DNA of 64,000 nucleotides from Fragum whitleyi (GCA_948146395.1 OX411555.1:44958065-45022064), one strand, 5' to 3'; shown: positions 53,486 to 63,091, counted from the stretch's first letter. Notes: generated by a model from the letters alone, not told the origin. Numbers and translations are program-made.

Positions 53486-53751
53486 AATGGAGGTTTACGC
53501 CGCTTTCAACATTCTTTTTCAGTTACGTCGCGTCGGCTGGAGCACTTACAATGGATTCCTGGTATTTCTCTCACCAGTACGACCATCACATCCTTTCCTA
53601 GACTCCAGCTGCTATCTCACATAGGTCTACGATTATAAACCAATTTGTGAGAGACAAATAGTCGGAAAGAATGAGTTCCGCCGTTGGGGATCCAACCCGG
53701 AACCTCTAAATTGACAGACCGATGCGCTAACAACTGCGCCATAACGGCGGC
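53486..53751 (-). mobile_element. tRNA-derived SINE, family A (minus strand)
   Basis: The complement begins GCCGCCGTTATGGCGCAG, has a degraded B box (GGTTGGATCCCC) and ends in AAACCTCCATT, without a CAAT tail. Body blocks ACCTATGTGAGATAGCAGC and AATACCAGGAATCC are intact. Confidence 0.85.
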
Positions 53752-54083
53752 AAGAGATCGTGAAATTGACAAAGTGAACGATATGGGGATGAGTTTTGAA
53801 TAAACTTAAACGAGTGGAATTTGAAATTAGAGGGAGTTGATACAATATCGTTAATGGCGTCAACAACGGAAGAAACTTTTGCTATTCCATTAATCCCTCC
53901 TCCTTAAACATTCTGCGTATTTTTCTATAAAAAGATTTGCGTGTCTTTGTTGACGCGTCCGAATTCAAACCCGTTATTGAAAAGAAATATTTTTTTCAAA
54001 TTGAATAAAATTGTGAACGATTCTTTGGCGTTTTTTATTATTTCGGGCCGTTTTTGAACGATTTGGGTGAGTGATAGAAATAC

Positions 54084-54312
54084 TTAACCCTTTCCTGTCC
54101 AATCCCTGGTTTTTACGTCCCTAAGATTTTGTAATTGAGAAAATATTGTAGAAAAAGAGGAAATTGTTTGTGACAAACAATTTCTTCTTTTTCTACAAAA
54201 TTTTCTACCCTACAGAATGGTTATTTTTCAAATTAAACCCACTTTTAATCTTCGTCTGCAAAACCTTTGAATTTGGACAGGTCCAAAATTTTGTAAGACA
54301 GGAAAGTGATAA
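54084..54312. mobile_element. piggyBac-type MITE, copy 5
   Basis: Left flank TTAA at 54084; right flank decayed to ATAA (54309-54312). Ends CCCTTTCCTGTCC and CAGGAAAGTG. The central hairpin is GAAATTGTTTGTGACAAAC, a variant of the family core. The Mutator-like copy at 54315 begins right after it. Confidence 0.78.
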
Positions 54313-54314
54313 TA

Positions 54315-54700
54315 GGGTCGGTGAATCTACAGAATAGACCTTGGAAATAGTACGGGCTCATCCATGAAAGCGAGTCATTTCACACGTGGGTTTATATGAC
54401 GTCACAAACATCAACGATACCGCTAGGGTAGACGTTGCATAAAACAAAATCAACGAAAGTAAGATAGTGGGCATAGTTTAATTAGATAATAAAAAATTGC
54501 CGCGTTTTTCATCAAATTATAATATTCCCAAAAGATCTCCAAAAACGGTCGGAAAGAATCAACAAAGTGTGATTTTCTTCAAAAGTATTTACCAAGGTAC
54601 TACCAGGAGCCGAATAACCTAAAATATAAATACCCAAAATTACTACACTTAGGTACGAGGTACTTTCCAGTTTACGGAAAAGTCTGAGCGATATCCCGAA
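54315..54700. mobile_element. Mutator-like MITE, CATTCGGAAC family, copy 2
   Basis: GGTCGGTGAATCTACAGAAT, TATATGACGTCACAAACATC (CRE at 54398-54405), CATCAAATTATAATATTCCC, AAATTACTACACTTAGG and ACGGAAAAGTCTGAGCG are collinear with copy 3. The left terminus is eroded where it meets the piggyBac-type MITE, so no target duplication can be read. Confidence 0.72.
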
Positions 54701-55082
54701 TAAGGAATGCAATAAATTGAATGAATAAGTAATTAAGCATGGTTTTGAACAGGGTTGGTGTCAATTTCAGATGTTGTTAACCGTACATACAACCCCTTCT
54801 TTGAGTTCACGTATAGTTCAGAATGAACCACATAATATGCCTAAAACTTACATTCAGGATTCGAACAATTGGTGCTGATAAGATTCCTTCTTTAGATGTT
54901 AAAATTCTTTCAAAAAAAATCTCAACCTGTCTGTCTCTCCGAACGTACCAATATTAGATGTATAGATGGAATTTCATGCAAATTCTACAACATGATCCTA
55001 AAATCCTGAGATTGCGCATATTGCAGGAGTAAGATGACATTCTGGCGCGTCACAGAAAGAATTGGCCTTCTTTTTCCTGAAG

Positions 55083-55271
55083 CGTTTGTCTCTCACCCAT
55101 TGGTTGATAATCGTAGACCTATGTGAGATAGCAGCTGGAGGCTAGGAAAGAATGTGGTGGTTGTACTGGTGAGAGAAATACGGGAATCGATTGTTAGGTG
55201 CTCCAGCCGACGCGATGTAACTGAAATAATGTTGAAAGCGACGTTAATCTCCATTCAATAAATAAATAAAT
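55083..55271 (+). mobile_element. tRNA-derived SINE, family A (headless)
   Basis: The body starts at CGTTTGTCTCTCACCCATTG and runs through GAGATAGCAGCTGGAGGC, GGTGCTCCAGCC and the ATTCAATAAATAAATAAAT tail. The tRNA head is absent. Confidence 0.8.
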
Positions 55272-55526
55272 TTTTTGTATCGAAATATATTGTGACGACG
55301 ATTCTCTTGTTCAATATTTGACTCAGGACACCGTCAAAGCAAGTATGATTTACAAAAAAAATCAGGACCCGGGTCGGAACATTACCATTACCGAGAACTC
55401 AAGTGCTCGTCCCAGCTCTATTGACATGTTTGTGGTTGACAGGCATTGGGCAGCATAGACGGCCAGATAGTGCAATTAGAATACTGAATGACTCTGAAAA
55501 TACCTTTAGGCCGTATTAATTAGCAC

Positions 55527-55585
55527 AGAGTAAAGACTCTGATCAGTCTGTGCGTATGCACATCCTGACCAGAGTCTTTGCTTGG
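55527..55585. repeat. Hairpin of the GACTCTGATCAG / CTGACCAGAGTC family
   Basis: AAAGACTCTGATCAGTCTG and CATCCTGACCAGAGTCTTT form a clean stem around CGTATGCA. The loop and stem phrases (CAGTCTGTGCGTATGCAC) recur in the element at 60601 and its fragment at 12829. Confidence 0.65.
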
Positions 55586-55619
55586 CGACATATGAAATCG
55601 GTGGGGATGCATCGCATAC

Positions 55620-55805
55620 TAGACGTATGGGCAGAGCTACAGATTGGGGAGGTATATTTGAATTCAAATAAAATTATTTCATCTTGCACAAACTTGCACA
55701 AATCATATTTTGTGGATACTCATTGGAATCGTCTTGTCAAGACGATTCAAATGAGTACCCACAATATAGGGTTTCTTGAGAAATAAAGATTTTAGACTTA
55801 CACTA
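55620..55805. repeat. Inverted-repeat element, GGTACTCATT family, copy 2
   Basis: Stem GTGGATACTCATTGGAATCG / CGATTCAAATGAGTACCCAC within GCTACAGATTGGGGAGG ... GAAATAAAGATTTTAGACT. It matches the copy at 46050 in order and spacing. Confidence 0.65.
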
Positions 55806-56222
55806 CCCCCTCTTATCCGAACCTCTGCATAGGCTCATTAAATATTTTTGTAGTGTGTGGGCGATGTTTGGAAGATTGAACAATGTATGTATTCAATATT
55901 TAGATCAATAGTTCTGACAGTGCATAAATCATTAAGACAAAAAAGTAAGACATATATACAGTTTTATTTCGGTTTATCAGAATGAATAGATAATGATTGC
56001 TAAACAAAGATTAACACTTGTTATGCCGAATAAAATCTTTGAGAAAAAAAATTGCATTAACTGTATTTCCTAATCAAGGTTCGGTTCCATTTCGAAAAGA
56101 GATTTTTTAAATTTATCTGCCTTAAACAGAATAAAATCAGGTGGCGAAGACTATGATCAAACTGCACACAAGAGCAGTATGATCTTTGTAGCCTATATAA
56201 ACAATCATTTTTGCGTTATGGT

Positions 56223-56339
56223 GTCCACGAATGAAGTCTGAATGGAGGAGGAATTATATGCATAAGTAAAATCTGAGGGCGGAGCCCGAGGATTTTGCTT
56301 TGCATATAACTCCTCCTCCATCGGATTTTATTCATGGCC
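56223..56339. repeat. ~117-bp near-palindrome
   Basis: ATGGAGGAGGAATTATATGC and GCATATAACTCCTCCTCCAT form long arms, closing at AGGGCGGAGCCCGAGG with AAAATC / GATTTT shoulders. The symmetry suggests a MITE-like insertion. No second copy was found. Confidence 0.65.
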
Positions 56340-57329
56340 ATATCGACGCGAACGTGAATATTAAGAGGTTATTTAACGTGATCGAATACAATACGGAATT
56401 CTATTGGATGGGTACCCTGCAGAAACAGTCTATATTTGATGAAGCGACAGCCGGTCAAAATATATACTGGTTTTGCAGGTTACGAATCCAAAGAATTCAG
56501 CATTGTGCTCGACCATGTTAAATGACATCTTTATTTCACACCATGTCGTAATAATTCTCTTTATAAAGTACCACAAACTTATTTTTTACATACCAAAAGG
56601 TATAGAATAAGAAATGTTTGAAATTATCAGAGTAAAGGAAGCCAAATTGCAAATAAATAAGAATATGATGATGAAATTCATACTATCGTATGTTCTAAAA
56701 ATAGGCATTCAAATTAAATTTTAATTTAATATGTCGAATCGGCCAGTGCCACTTAATCGCGGTATGTAATTAACATAATACAGATTGACAACTCATCTTC
56801 ACTTGAAATGTACATGATCTGGTCGAAAAAAAAAATTTCGCATGACAAGATACAACAGCATTTCTTTGTATCTTTCGGTGCTACTTGCATTCTTGTTTCA
56901 CTTGCAAAGCAATGTCACGAATGTGATACAAATTTATGGTATATTTACATTTTCAAATTTAATGCTTTACCTCTGAAAGTAGGGCTAGATATTAAAATTG
57001 CCGCAAAATTGATGAAATCGATATTCGGGACTAGCCTCACTTTCACTTTCGTCCAATATAGCTTGCCTCGTTTTCATCGTACAATATAGGTTGCCTCGAT
57101 TTGGAAAAAAAAACGTATTGCACAGTAGCCTCATTCTGGTTGTGCAATATAGATCTAGATATTTCACTCTCACGTGATGCAAAATAAGCGACGTCATTGG
57201 TCTAAACTATTTAGGTGTGAAATAAATATCCATTATGACCCGATCGAAATTCTGAAATTAGTTTTTTACCCTCTTCTGGGTGTAAAAAAGTATTAAAATA
57301 TTTTTTTCTGGGTTTAAAATCTATAAAAA

Positions 57330-57470
57330 AAAAAGTAATGATATTGACGTAGGGAGAATTTCACCGAAAGCGAAGCGCGTCATTTTAGCACGTGGGTTAT
57401 ATTACGTCAAAAGAATCAACGTTCGAGCTAAAGATGACGTTGAATAGAAAATGGGCGGAGCTATCTGTGT
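57330..57470. mobile_element. Mutator-like MITE fragment, CATTCGGAAC family
   Basis: GAAAGCGAAGCGCGTCATTT, AGCACGTGGGTTATATTACG and AGATGACGTTGAAT correspond to the left third of the elements at 50128 and 59369. The CRE is reduced to a half-site (TTACGTCA). Both ends are missing. It lies just downstream of the GPCR stop. Confidence 0.55.
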
Positions 57471-57622
57471 AACAGTAAAAAACACATGACATATGAATTA
57501 TATTGCGAATAAAAGTCTAAGTAATTTCTCCTTATTTCATATATATACGTTTTACGCCATCGTGCTATAATTCTACTTCTACCTTATGTAGGAATATTAA
57601 GGGGACATCATGGCAGGAGGAG

Positions 57623-58552
57623 TTATCTGCTGATCGATTCCGATACAACAACGTTAAAAATTTCAAGTCTCATCGCTTCCACTTTGGCAGTCCATCTTCG
57701 ATTTTTCCTCGGGAACATTTTCATTATTTCATACCGACATTCTTTGAACCAAATAACGTAAAGGATGGGGTCCACAACTGCGGAGATCAGATAAACGAAA
57801 TCAAGCGCCAACACGCTACCCTGATGCGAGAAAATGCTGTATAAAATAAGCATGGAATAACAAATTGACAACACATATGTGGATAGTATGTATAGCAGAA
57901 CTATACTAGTCGATTTGTATCTCAGCAGTGATTTTAGTGTTTTAAGGCAGTTTTGGGGTCCTTCAGGGGTCAGCTTTGTACGTTCGATCATATAAACTTT
58001 AATATAACATGCCGTAGATGTGGTTAGTGTCATAAAGATGACAAGTGCATGAATGGTTTGGGATACCTGTCTACAATCTTCCATAGTTTCTAATAATGAC
58101 GAAGTAGGTCTAAATTTGGAACAAAACACGAATCTCATTAATACATAGAGAGATATGTAAATGAACCAAAATGCAGATACGATTATTTTTACCCATTTTG
58201 CTGTTACAGATCGAACGTAGAAGTATGGCGCCGAAAATACTATCAGTCTTTCTAGCGACATTATGCTTATTGTCAGGAATCCTGAAGTTACAAACATTAT
58301 TCCAAATATTTGTACGGAAACTTGGAACTCGAATACATGTATTATCCGACGTAGAATGAGGCACAATATTCCAGAAATGTCAAATACGAGTAACCCACTG
58401 TGTAAGAAACGAGCAGTCTCAGGTGTTGTTCGAGTACGTCTCATAGCAACCAAAGCAACAATGGAAAATACCAGAACGACACAGCCAGCTACTGTTGTTA
58501 GAGTCCTGTAGACGGGATTCCGGAATATTTCCTCCTCTTTTGTAAAGTTCAT
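57623..58552 (-). CDS. Divergent rhodopsin-like (class A) GPCR, single coding exon
   Basis: A 309-residue seven-helix receptor predicted for the plasma membrane. The N-terminus is short with an NFT glycosylation site (residues 2-4). Helices lie near 17-37, 49-70, 78-100, 119-142, 167-188, 214-240 and 247-268. Class A landmarks: Asp58 in helix 2 (LLVFD), ERL at 101-103 in place of DRY, and DPILY at 261-265 in place of NPxxY, followed by a basic helix-8-like stretch. The usual helix-1 Asn, helix-3 Cys and helix-6 CWxP motif are absent, so ligand class cannot be assigned. The ATG at 58552 is chosen. The open frame extends 14 codons upstream, but those bases hold a strong acceptor-like tract (TTCACCTTCTTTTCAG), implying a 5' UTR intron ending 9 bases before the ATG. 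Confidence 0.8.
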   Translation of the reverse strand: MNFTKEEEIFRNPVYRTLTTVAGCVVLVFSIVALVAMRRTRTTPETARFLHSGLLVFDISGILCLILRRIIHVFEFQVSVQIFGIMFVTSGFLTISIMSLERLIVFSAPYFYVRSVTAKWVKIIVSAFWFIYISLYVLMRFVFCSKFRPTSSLLETMEDCRQVSQTIHALVIFMTLTTSTACYIKVYMIERTKLTPEGPQNCLKTLKSLLRYKSTSIVLLYILSTYVLSICYSMLILYSIFSHQGSVLALDFVYLISAVVDPILYVIWFKECRYEIMKMFPRKNRRWTAKVEAMRLEIFNVVVSESISR

Positions 58553-58553
58553 T

Positions 58554-58580
58554 CTAGAGACGGCTGAAAAGAAGGTGAAA
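58554..58580 (-). promoter_or_regulatory. Probable splice acceptor of a 5' UTR intron of the GPCR
   Basis: On the minus strand CTTTCACCTTCTTTTCAG is a near-ideal polypyrimidine tract and AG, nine bases before the chosen ATG. An upstream non-coding exon is therefore likely. I could not locate its donor. Confidence 0.5.
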
Positions 58581-58594
58581 GCTAGGAAACACAC

Positions 58595-59118
58595 AGTTTA
58601 ACGTGCCATGCTGACACCTGAAGGTTCGTCGACACCCGAGCGGATATTCCTGGAGTAGTGTAAGTATTTTATCAATTTTAACGAAAAAAAAATAAATTCA
58701 ATAGATAAAAATACATTTCATAATTTATCATTCAAATACAACAAAGTCAACACAGGACAACATTTGTTGACCAGAATGCATTTATAAGTGATATAAGCGA
58801 TTGGATTTGTTTTAAAATATACTATAAATAGCCAGAGAGCCTCTGTAAGCTGAAATATACTGGCGTTGTCCAGTGACGGGTAAGAACAATAGCGTTTTAT
58901 CTTTTTTCGACACCCCAGTCGATTTCCAATCGCTAGAAATATATTGGGTGTCGTGTTATCATTTTTGAGATGAACATTTGATTGCCATGCGTGTAAAGGA
59001 TACATCAATTCTTAGATATAATTCCAATAAATGGACTATCGTCAGGTAGTATGAGAAATAATGAGTATGAAACCTAAAAACATACATATCGACCTGCACG
59101 TGTGGCTAGAACTCGTGT

Positions 59119-59160
<42 letters not shown>

Positions 59161-59359
59161 TTGTTGTTGTTGTTTTCTTTTTCTTTTTTCAAAATAATTC
59201 CTTCCTAAAGGTAAATAGATTGATCCTTCATCTTAGACAGTGCTACCAGTTGAAATGAATGGGTTTTTTTTAAATAGATAAAATACTTACATTAATGTCG
59301 ATTTTATCTCGGAAACATCCGTTCGGCTATTGCCGATCCTTCAAGTGCCAACGTGGCAC
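58595..59359. other. No gene seen; homopolymer at 59120
   Basis: AT-rich upstream flank of the GPCR. A ~40-base poly-T run followed by (TTG)n occupies about 59120-59175. The frames here are low-complexity artefacts. Confidence 0.5.
59120..59175. repeat. Poly-T / (TTG)n low-complexity tract
   Basis: About 40 consecutive T residues followed by TTGTTGTTGTTG. On the minus strand this would be a poly-A tail, but no retroelement body is recognisable beside it. Confidence 0.9.
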
Positions 59360-59368
59360 GTTATACAC

Positions 59369-59772
59369 CACTCGGGAACCCTCCGCGATTCTACGAAATA
59401 GACCTCGGAAATAATAAGGGCGCAGCCATGAAAGCGCGTCGTTTCGCACGTTGGTAAAAATGACGCCACAAACATCAACGATGACGCTAAGGATGACGTG
59501 GCATAAAACAAGATCAACGAAAAAATAAAAGTGGGCAAATTATAATGTGTTACTGCGTTTTGTCAAAGACACTGCGTTTTGTTATCAAATTATGATATGC
59601 CCAAAAGATCACCACAGGCGATCAGAAAGAATGGACAAAATTTGACTTTCTTCAAGCGTATTGAATAACTTAAGCACCAGAAGCCGAATTACCTAAAAAT
59701 GACCCAAAATTACTACACTGACGTCCGAGGTACATTTCCGTTTACGGAAAAGTCCGAGCGTTGTTCCGAATG
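59369..59772. mobile_element. Mutator-like MITE, CATTCGGAAC family, copy 3 (best preserved)
   Basis: Ends CACTCGGGAACCCTCCGCG and GCGTTGTTCCGAATG. GTTATACAC is directly repeated on both sides (59360-59368, 59773-59781), a perfect 9-bp target duplication. The interior has GCGCAGCCATGAAAGCGCG, AATGACGCCACAAAC (mutated CRE), TGTTATCAAATTATGATATG and TTTACGGAAAAGTCCGAGC. Long target duplications of 9-10 bp point to the Mutator superfamily. Confidence 0.85.
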
Positions 59773-59781
59773 GTTATACAC

Positions 59782-60600
59782 AGTAGGAAATCTTCAACTC
59801 GTTATGACCCGTCAGGCGTAAGAGGGATCATCTTGGAACTCCGTAAAATGAACATTTTAAAAAGGCATTGGGTCAAGCTGAGGTCAACTAGAAGGCAAAT
59901 CTCGAAAGAAATTGAACCGTTCTGCATGATAACCTGATTGAATGACGTCACTTGGTAATTTCAGTTGTCTAGCCAAAATACTACAAGACAATTTTTTTTA
60001 ATTAATCCGATTCCAAAGAATTTGATTTGAAGACATTCAATTTAATGTGCGTTAAAAGTGGCAGCAAAATATTGAAGAAAACTTAAAAAAAAAAGGGGGT
60101 GGCATTTATCAGGAAATAACTTTGAAAAAGATAAAAAAAAATGCCCTATTTTTCAGACGTTTGATTTAGAATTAAATGCTTTTCCAAATTTTAATCAATG
60201 TGTCTCACTTTTTCCTTCTTAATTACTTAAAGTGCATTAAAATTTTGGCCTGCTCCGTTTTTCCCAAATTTTTCCTTCTTAATTACTTAAAGTGCATTAA
60301 TTTTTTGTCTGCAGGAAAATGGTAACACAAGACGGTCAAAGCATGAATTTCTTTATGGGAAAACTATTTAATTGTCTTGTTTTATTAATGACAAATATTG
60401 CATTTTTTTAAAACTGGATTTTAAGTCTGTTTTCAATTCTTATAATCAGTTAGGCAGGTTTTCTTCGAGAACGGATCACTCATATTGAAAGGAAAAACAC
60501 ACACTCAGTATTCAGAAAATCCGCCATTAAAAAAAGTGTCGCTGGGTCGTTCGTAACTTCGGCTTAAATAAACTCGCTTACTGACGATTTTCTATTTTAT
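59782..60600. other. No gene seen; 60-bp duplication and a decayed TIR copy
   Basis: ATGACCCGTCAGGCGTAAG at ~59803 starts a decayed relative of the inner element at 60719. A 60-bp tandem duplication lies at 60211-60300. No coding signal. Confidence 0.5.
60211..60300. repeat. Partial 60-bp tandem duplication
   Basis: TTTCCTTCTTAATTACTTAA with AGTGCATTAA occurs identically at 60211-60240 and 60271-60300, period exactly 60. Confidence 0.85.
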
Positions 60601-61087
60601 TTGAGCATGTGCGTGACATTACCGACAATTTCAAATTTGCGTAAAGCAAACAGTCTAGCCAGCCTTTGCATACGCACAGTCTGGCAACAGTTATCCCTTT
60701 GCGCCCCTTAGATAGATATGTGACCCGTCACGCGAAAAGGGACCATTCGGGGATTCTGTAAGATGAATAATTGAAAAAGAGATTTGATCTAGCATAGGTC
60801 AACCAGAAGCCGCATTTCAAGAATTCTTTCACTGGAAGGTAGATTGGTCATTCTAGATTCAGAAAATAAGCACATGGCGAAGAGTTTCGACGCAATTGGC
60901 GCAGTCTGACTAGGGTCGACACTTTACGCGTTACCCAGACGGTCCCTTTTCGCGTGACGGGTCACATGGTTTAACCCTTTTTCAGGCGGTCTAGAAATAT
61001 TCTTATTATATTCTTGGTTGTCAGCAAGGCTCAATAATTGTACATTGCGTGCACGTGGAATTGTTGGCAATGTCAGACACATGCTCA
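60601..61087. mobile_element. Outer TIR element (TTGAGCATG ends) carrying a nested TIR element
   Basis: Ends TTGAGCATGTGCGTGACATT and its diverged complement (AATGTCAGACACATGCTCA). TTTTAT flanks both sides (60595-60600, 61088-61093), a possible 6-bp target duplication. Left interior carries the AAAGCAAACAGTCTAGCC / CATACGCACAG hairpin. Without the inner insertion the element would be about 240 bp. Confidence 0.75.
60719..60967. mobile_element. Inner TIR element (ATGTGACCCGTCACGCG ends)
   Basis: Left ATGTGACCCGTCACGCGAAA and the complementary right end are perfect inverted repeats for about 27 bp. The 249-bp element sits wholly inside the element at 60601. A decayed copy starts near 59803 and a fragment (TGACCCGTCGAAC) near 61496. 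Confidence 0.8.
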
Positions 61088-61344
61088 TTTTATGAGAAAA
61101 ATCTTTTGGGGTCAAACTGCCATCAGTCATTGTTCTAGAAGTTTCGTATAATAAAATACTTCGTATCTTTTAGAATAAATAATGAATAAATTGCCTTCAA
61201 TAGCAATCTTAAAGCCTCTTATATTCAAACGACAATGAGATAACGATGTAATTCAATACAAATAATTTTCTTTTATTCATAGAACGCTTTCATAATTGGC
61301 AATAGGGATTAGAGCTTTGTGTAATTGTCTGCGTACAGAAGCTA

Positions 61345-61475
61345 GACCAACTCCACGTTCAGGATGAGAAAACGATGCTTACTTTGCATTTTTTACCCCG
61401 CTTTGCACGCAAGTGCATGTGCAAAGCGATTGCAAATTAGCAAACAGTTCGCTCTGTTTTCTCATCCTGAACCCA
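61345..61475. mobile_element. CCGCTTTGCA-family palindromic MITE
   Basis: Outer TTCAGGATGAGAAAACG and TTTTCTCATCCTGAA are inverted. The inner ACCCCGCTTTGCACG / TGCAAAGCG arms match 39058-39105 in gene B's 5' flank. Related sequences are at 4300 and 62028. Confidence 0.65.
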
Positions 61476-61692
61476 GGTCCGAATAAGAGTCTAGTGACCC
61501 GTCGAACAAAAAGATGAAAAAGACCATATTTTGTATATTTATCATTAGAGTATATTATCCAGATTTTCCCCTGGCATGGCGGAGCCTAAGTAACGGGTCG
61601 ATGCACTTTAAGTTAAGGTAAATCAGTTTTTATTAATTATCATTTACTTCTTAAGATAGTCAATATGATTAACTTGGGACCGTAAATCGTAG

Positions 61693-61755
61693 GTTGGTAA
61701 CCAAACCCTCGTAGCTTCAGCTTATCTAAGCTGAAGTTACGGGGCTTTGGTAACC
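61693..61755. repeat. 63-bp palindrome, GGTTACCAAAGC family, copy 2
   Basis: TTGGTAACCAAACCCTCGTA and ACGGGGCTTTGGTAACC with inner GCTTCAGCTTA / TAAGCTGAAGT arms, near-perfect. Partner of 47602. Confidence 0.7.
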
Positions 61756-62425
61756 CAACGCTTCTTCAAGCACGTGAATCCTTTTGATTTTAGGATACAT
61801 TTATTTGCGCGCGTTCACGATTTTTTCCGACTAACTTTTCATAGAACCCAATAGTTATTCGCCAAATTACGTCACGGCTAAGCCCCGCCCTGCCAGTTCA
61901 TTAATACTGCAGAATACATGTCTATTAAGTTCTGGGTTATTTGACACGTACCTAAGCTTTTCGCCTGTTCTGGATATAATTCAGATTTAATTTTCTATTT
62001 TAGCATCGAAAATGAATCTGTCACTGCGTTCAGAATGCAAAAAACGTTTAGCAACTATACCCCGCTTTGAACGTGCACATATATGGCAAAGACGGGTACT
62101 TTTTCTTAAATGTATGACGTTATGCCATATACTGCCCTCCGCTCAGGATAACAAAACGGCGTGAAAAACAATTCTTCGCATGTCCATCTATTTTACATAT
62201 AAAGTCAATATTTTACTCGCTAACCTTACGATGCACAGAGAAACCGTAACCGAAATGTTGCTGAACCCGAGCGGCAATATTTTAAAAAAAGGCCAGTACA
62301 TCATTTTTAAAATATTGGCCTCGAATACCCGGATGCCGGTAAGGGTAATGTTCCTACCCATATCCTGAACAATAACCCGTTACCCGTCTATCAATAGGCA
62401 CTTTGTACCTTTGGAGAGCAAATTT

Positions 62426-62470
62426 AGAAAAGAATTGAAGACTGTTTAAAACAGTCTTCAATTCTTTTCT
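62426..62470. repeat. Perfect 22-bp inverted repeat with 1-base spacer
   Basis: Arms AGAAAAGAATTGAAGACTG(TTT) and the exact complement are separated by a single A. Copy 2 of the family at 18686. It would extrude as a cruciform or fold as an RNA hairpin. Confidence 0.85.
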
Positions 62471-62574
62471 GAAGTTGATACCTAGATGGTCCTACGGATT
62501 TACATCAGATAGTTTTGAGAGTCCTGACTACTTATTTGCGAGTCATGTACTCGCAACAACTGCACCCTTTAAAA

Positions 62575-62900
62575 TTTTATCTTATAACTGTACAAATATC
62601 TGTGTGATAACATCCCGTATGATATTTTTTATGATATCACATAGTTATTTTTAGAACATGATGTAATGTGATTATTTTTAGAAACTTGCATTTCAGTTAG
62701 AAACAACGACGAAAACAAGACAAATAGAGGTTATAAGATAAATATAATACGTTCTTAGTGTATTGTATGAAAAAAATATCAAACTCGGTTGTGAGAATTG
62801 ATAATTGTCTCGGCAGAGCCTCGACAATTTCCAATTCTCCCAACCTCGTTAGATATTTTTTTTCATATAATACACTAAGTACGTATTATATATATATCAG
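62575..62900. mobile_element. ~320-bp dispersed element, ATAATACGTTCTTAGTG family, copy 2
   Basis: TGATATTTTTTATGATATCA, AGAAACTTGCATTTC, GACGAAAACAAGAC and ATAATACGTTCTTAGTGTAT are followed by a hairpin (ATAATTGTCTCGGCAG / CTCGACAATT) and the inverted ACACTAAGTACGTATTAT end. The left part is inverted relative to 51410 while the right part is self-palindromic, so the element is itself an inverted-repeat structure. Confidence 0.6.
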
Positions 62901-63091
62901 AATTTGCATTTTCTATTCCCTTTTACAGAAATTCTGGATCTTCCTTTGTTTTAGTTAATGAATATATGAACAGTAATCATCGGGTCCTCGAGTACCCGCA
63001 GGTAACTAGATCTTGGGTACTCAGGTACAAAAGTTCTACTCGTCCCAGATCAATACCTCTGCTTTAAAATATCCAAATCTGAACATAATTT

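Larger units (their letters stand above)
55272..57329. other. No gene seen; three inverted-repeat sequences
   Basis: Besides the palindromes at 55527 and 56223 and the GGTACTCATT-family copy at 55620-55805, I see no supported gene. Open frames of 70-93 codons have no domain. A short repeated phrase (CAATATAGGTTGCCTCG-like) occurs at ~57055 and ~57083. Confidence 0.5.
61094..62425. other. No gene seen; several palindromes
   Basis: Contains a CCGCTTTGCA-family palindrome (~61345-61475: CATGAGAAAACGA ... GCTTTGCACGC/GTGCAAAGCG ... TTCTCATCCTGAAC), the GGTTACC palindrome (61693-61755) and a decayed CCGCTTTGAACG relative (~62028-62150). No supported exon. Confidence 0.5.

Noticed and set aside
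58171..58511. Plus-strand open frames opposite the GPCR
   Set aside because: Shadows of the receptor coding strand; the minus-strand frame has seven hydrophobic segments and class A landmarks.
59061..59258. Open frame rich in Phe
   Set aside because: Produced by a 40-base poly-T run.
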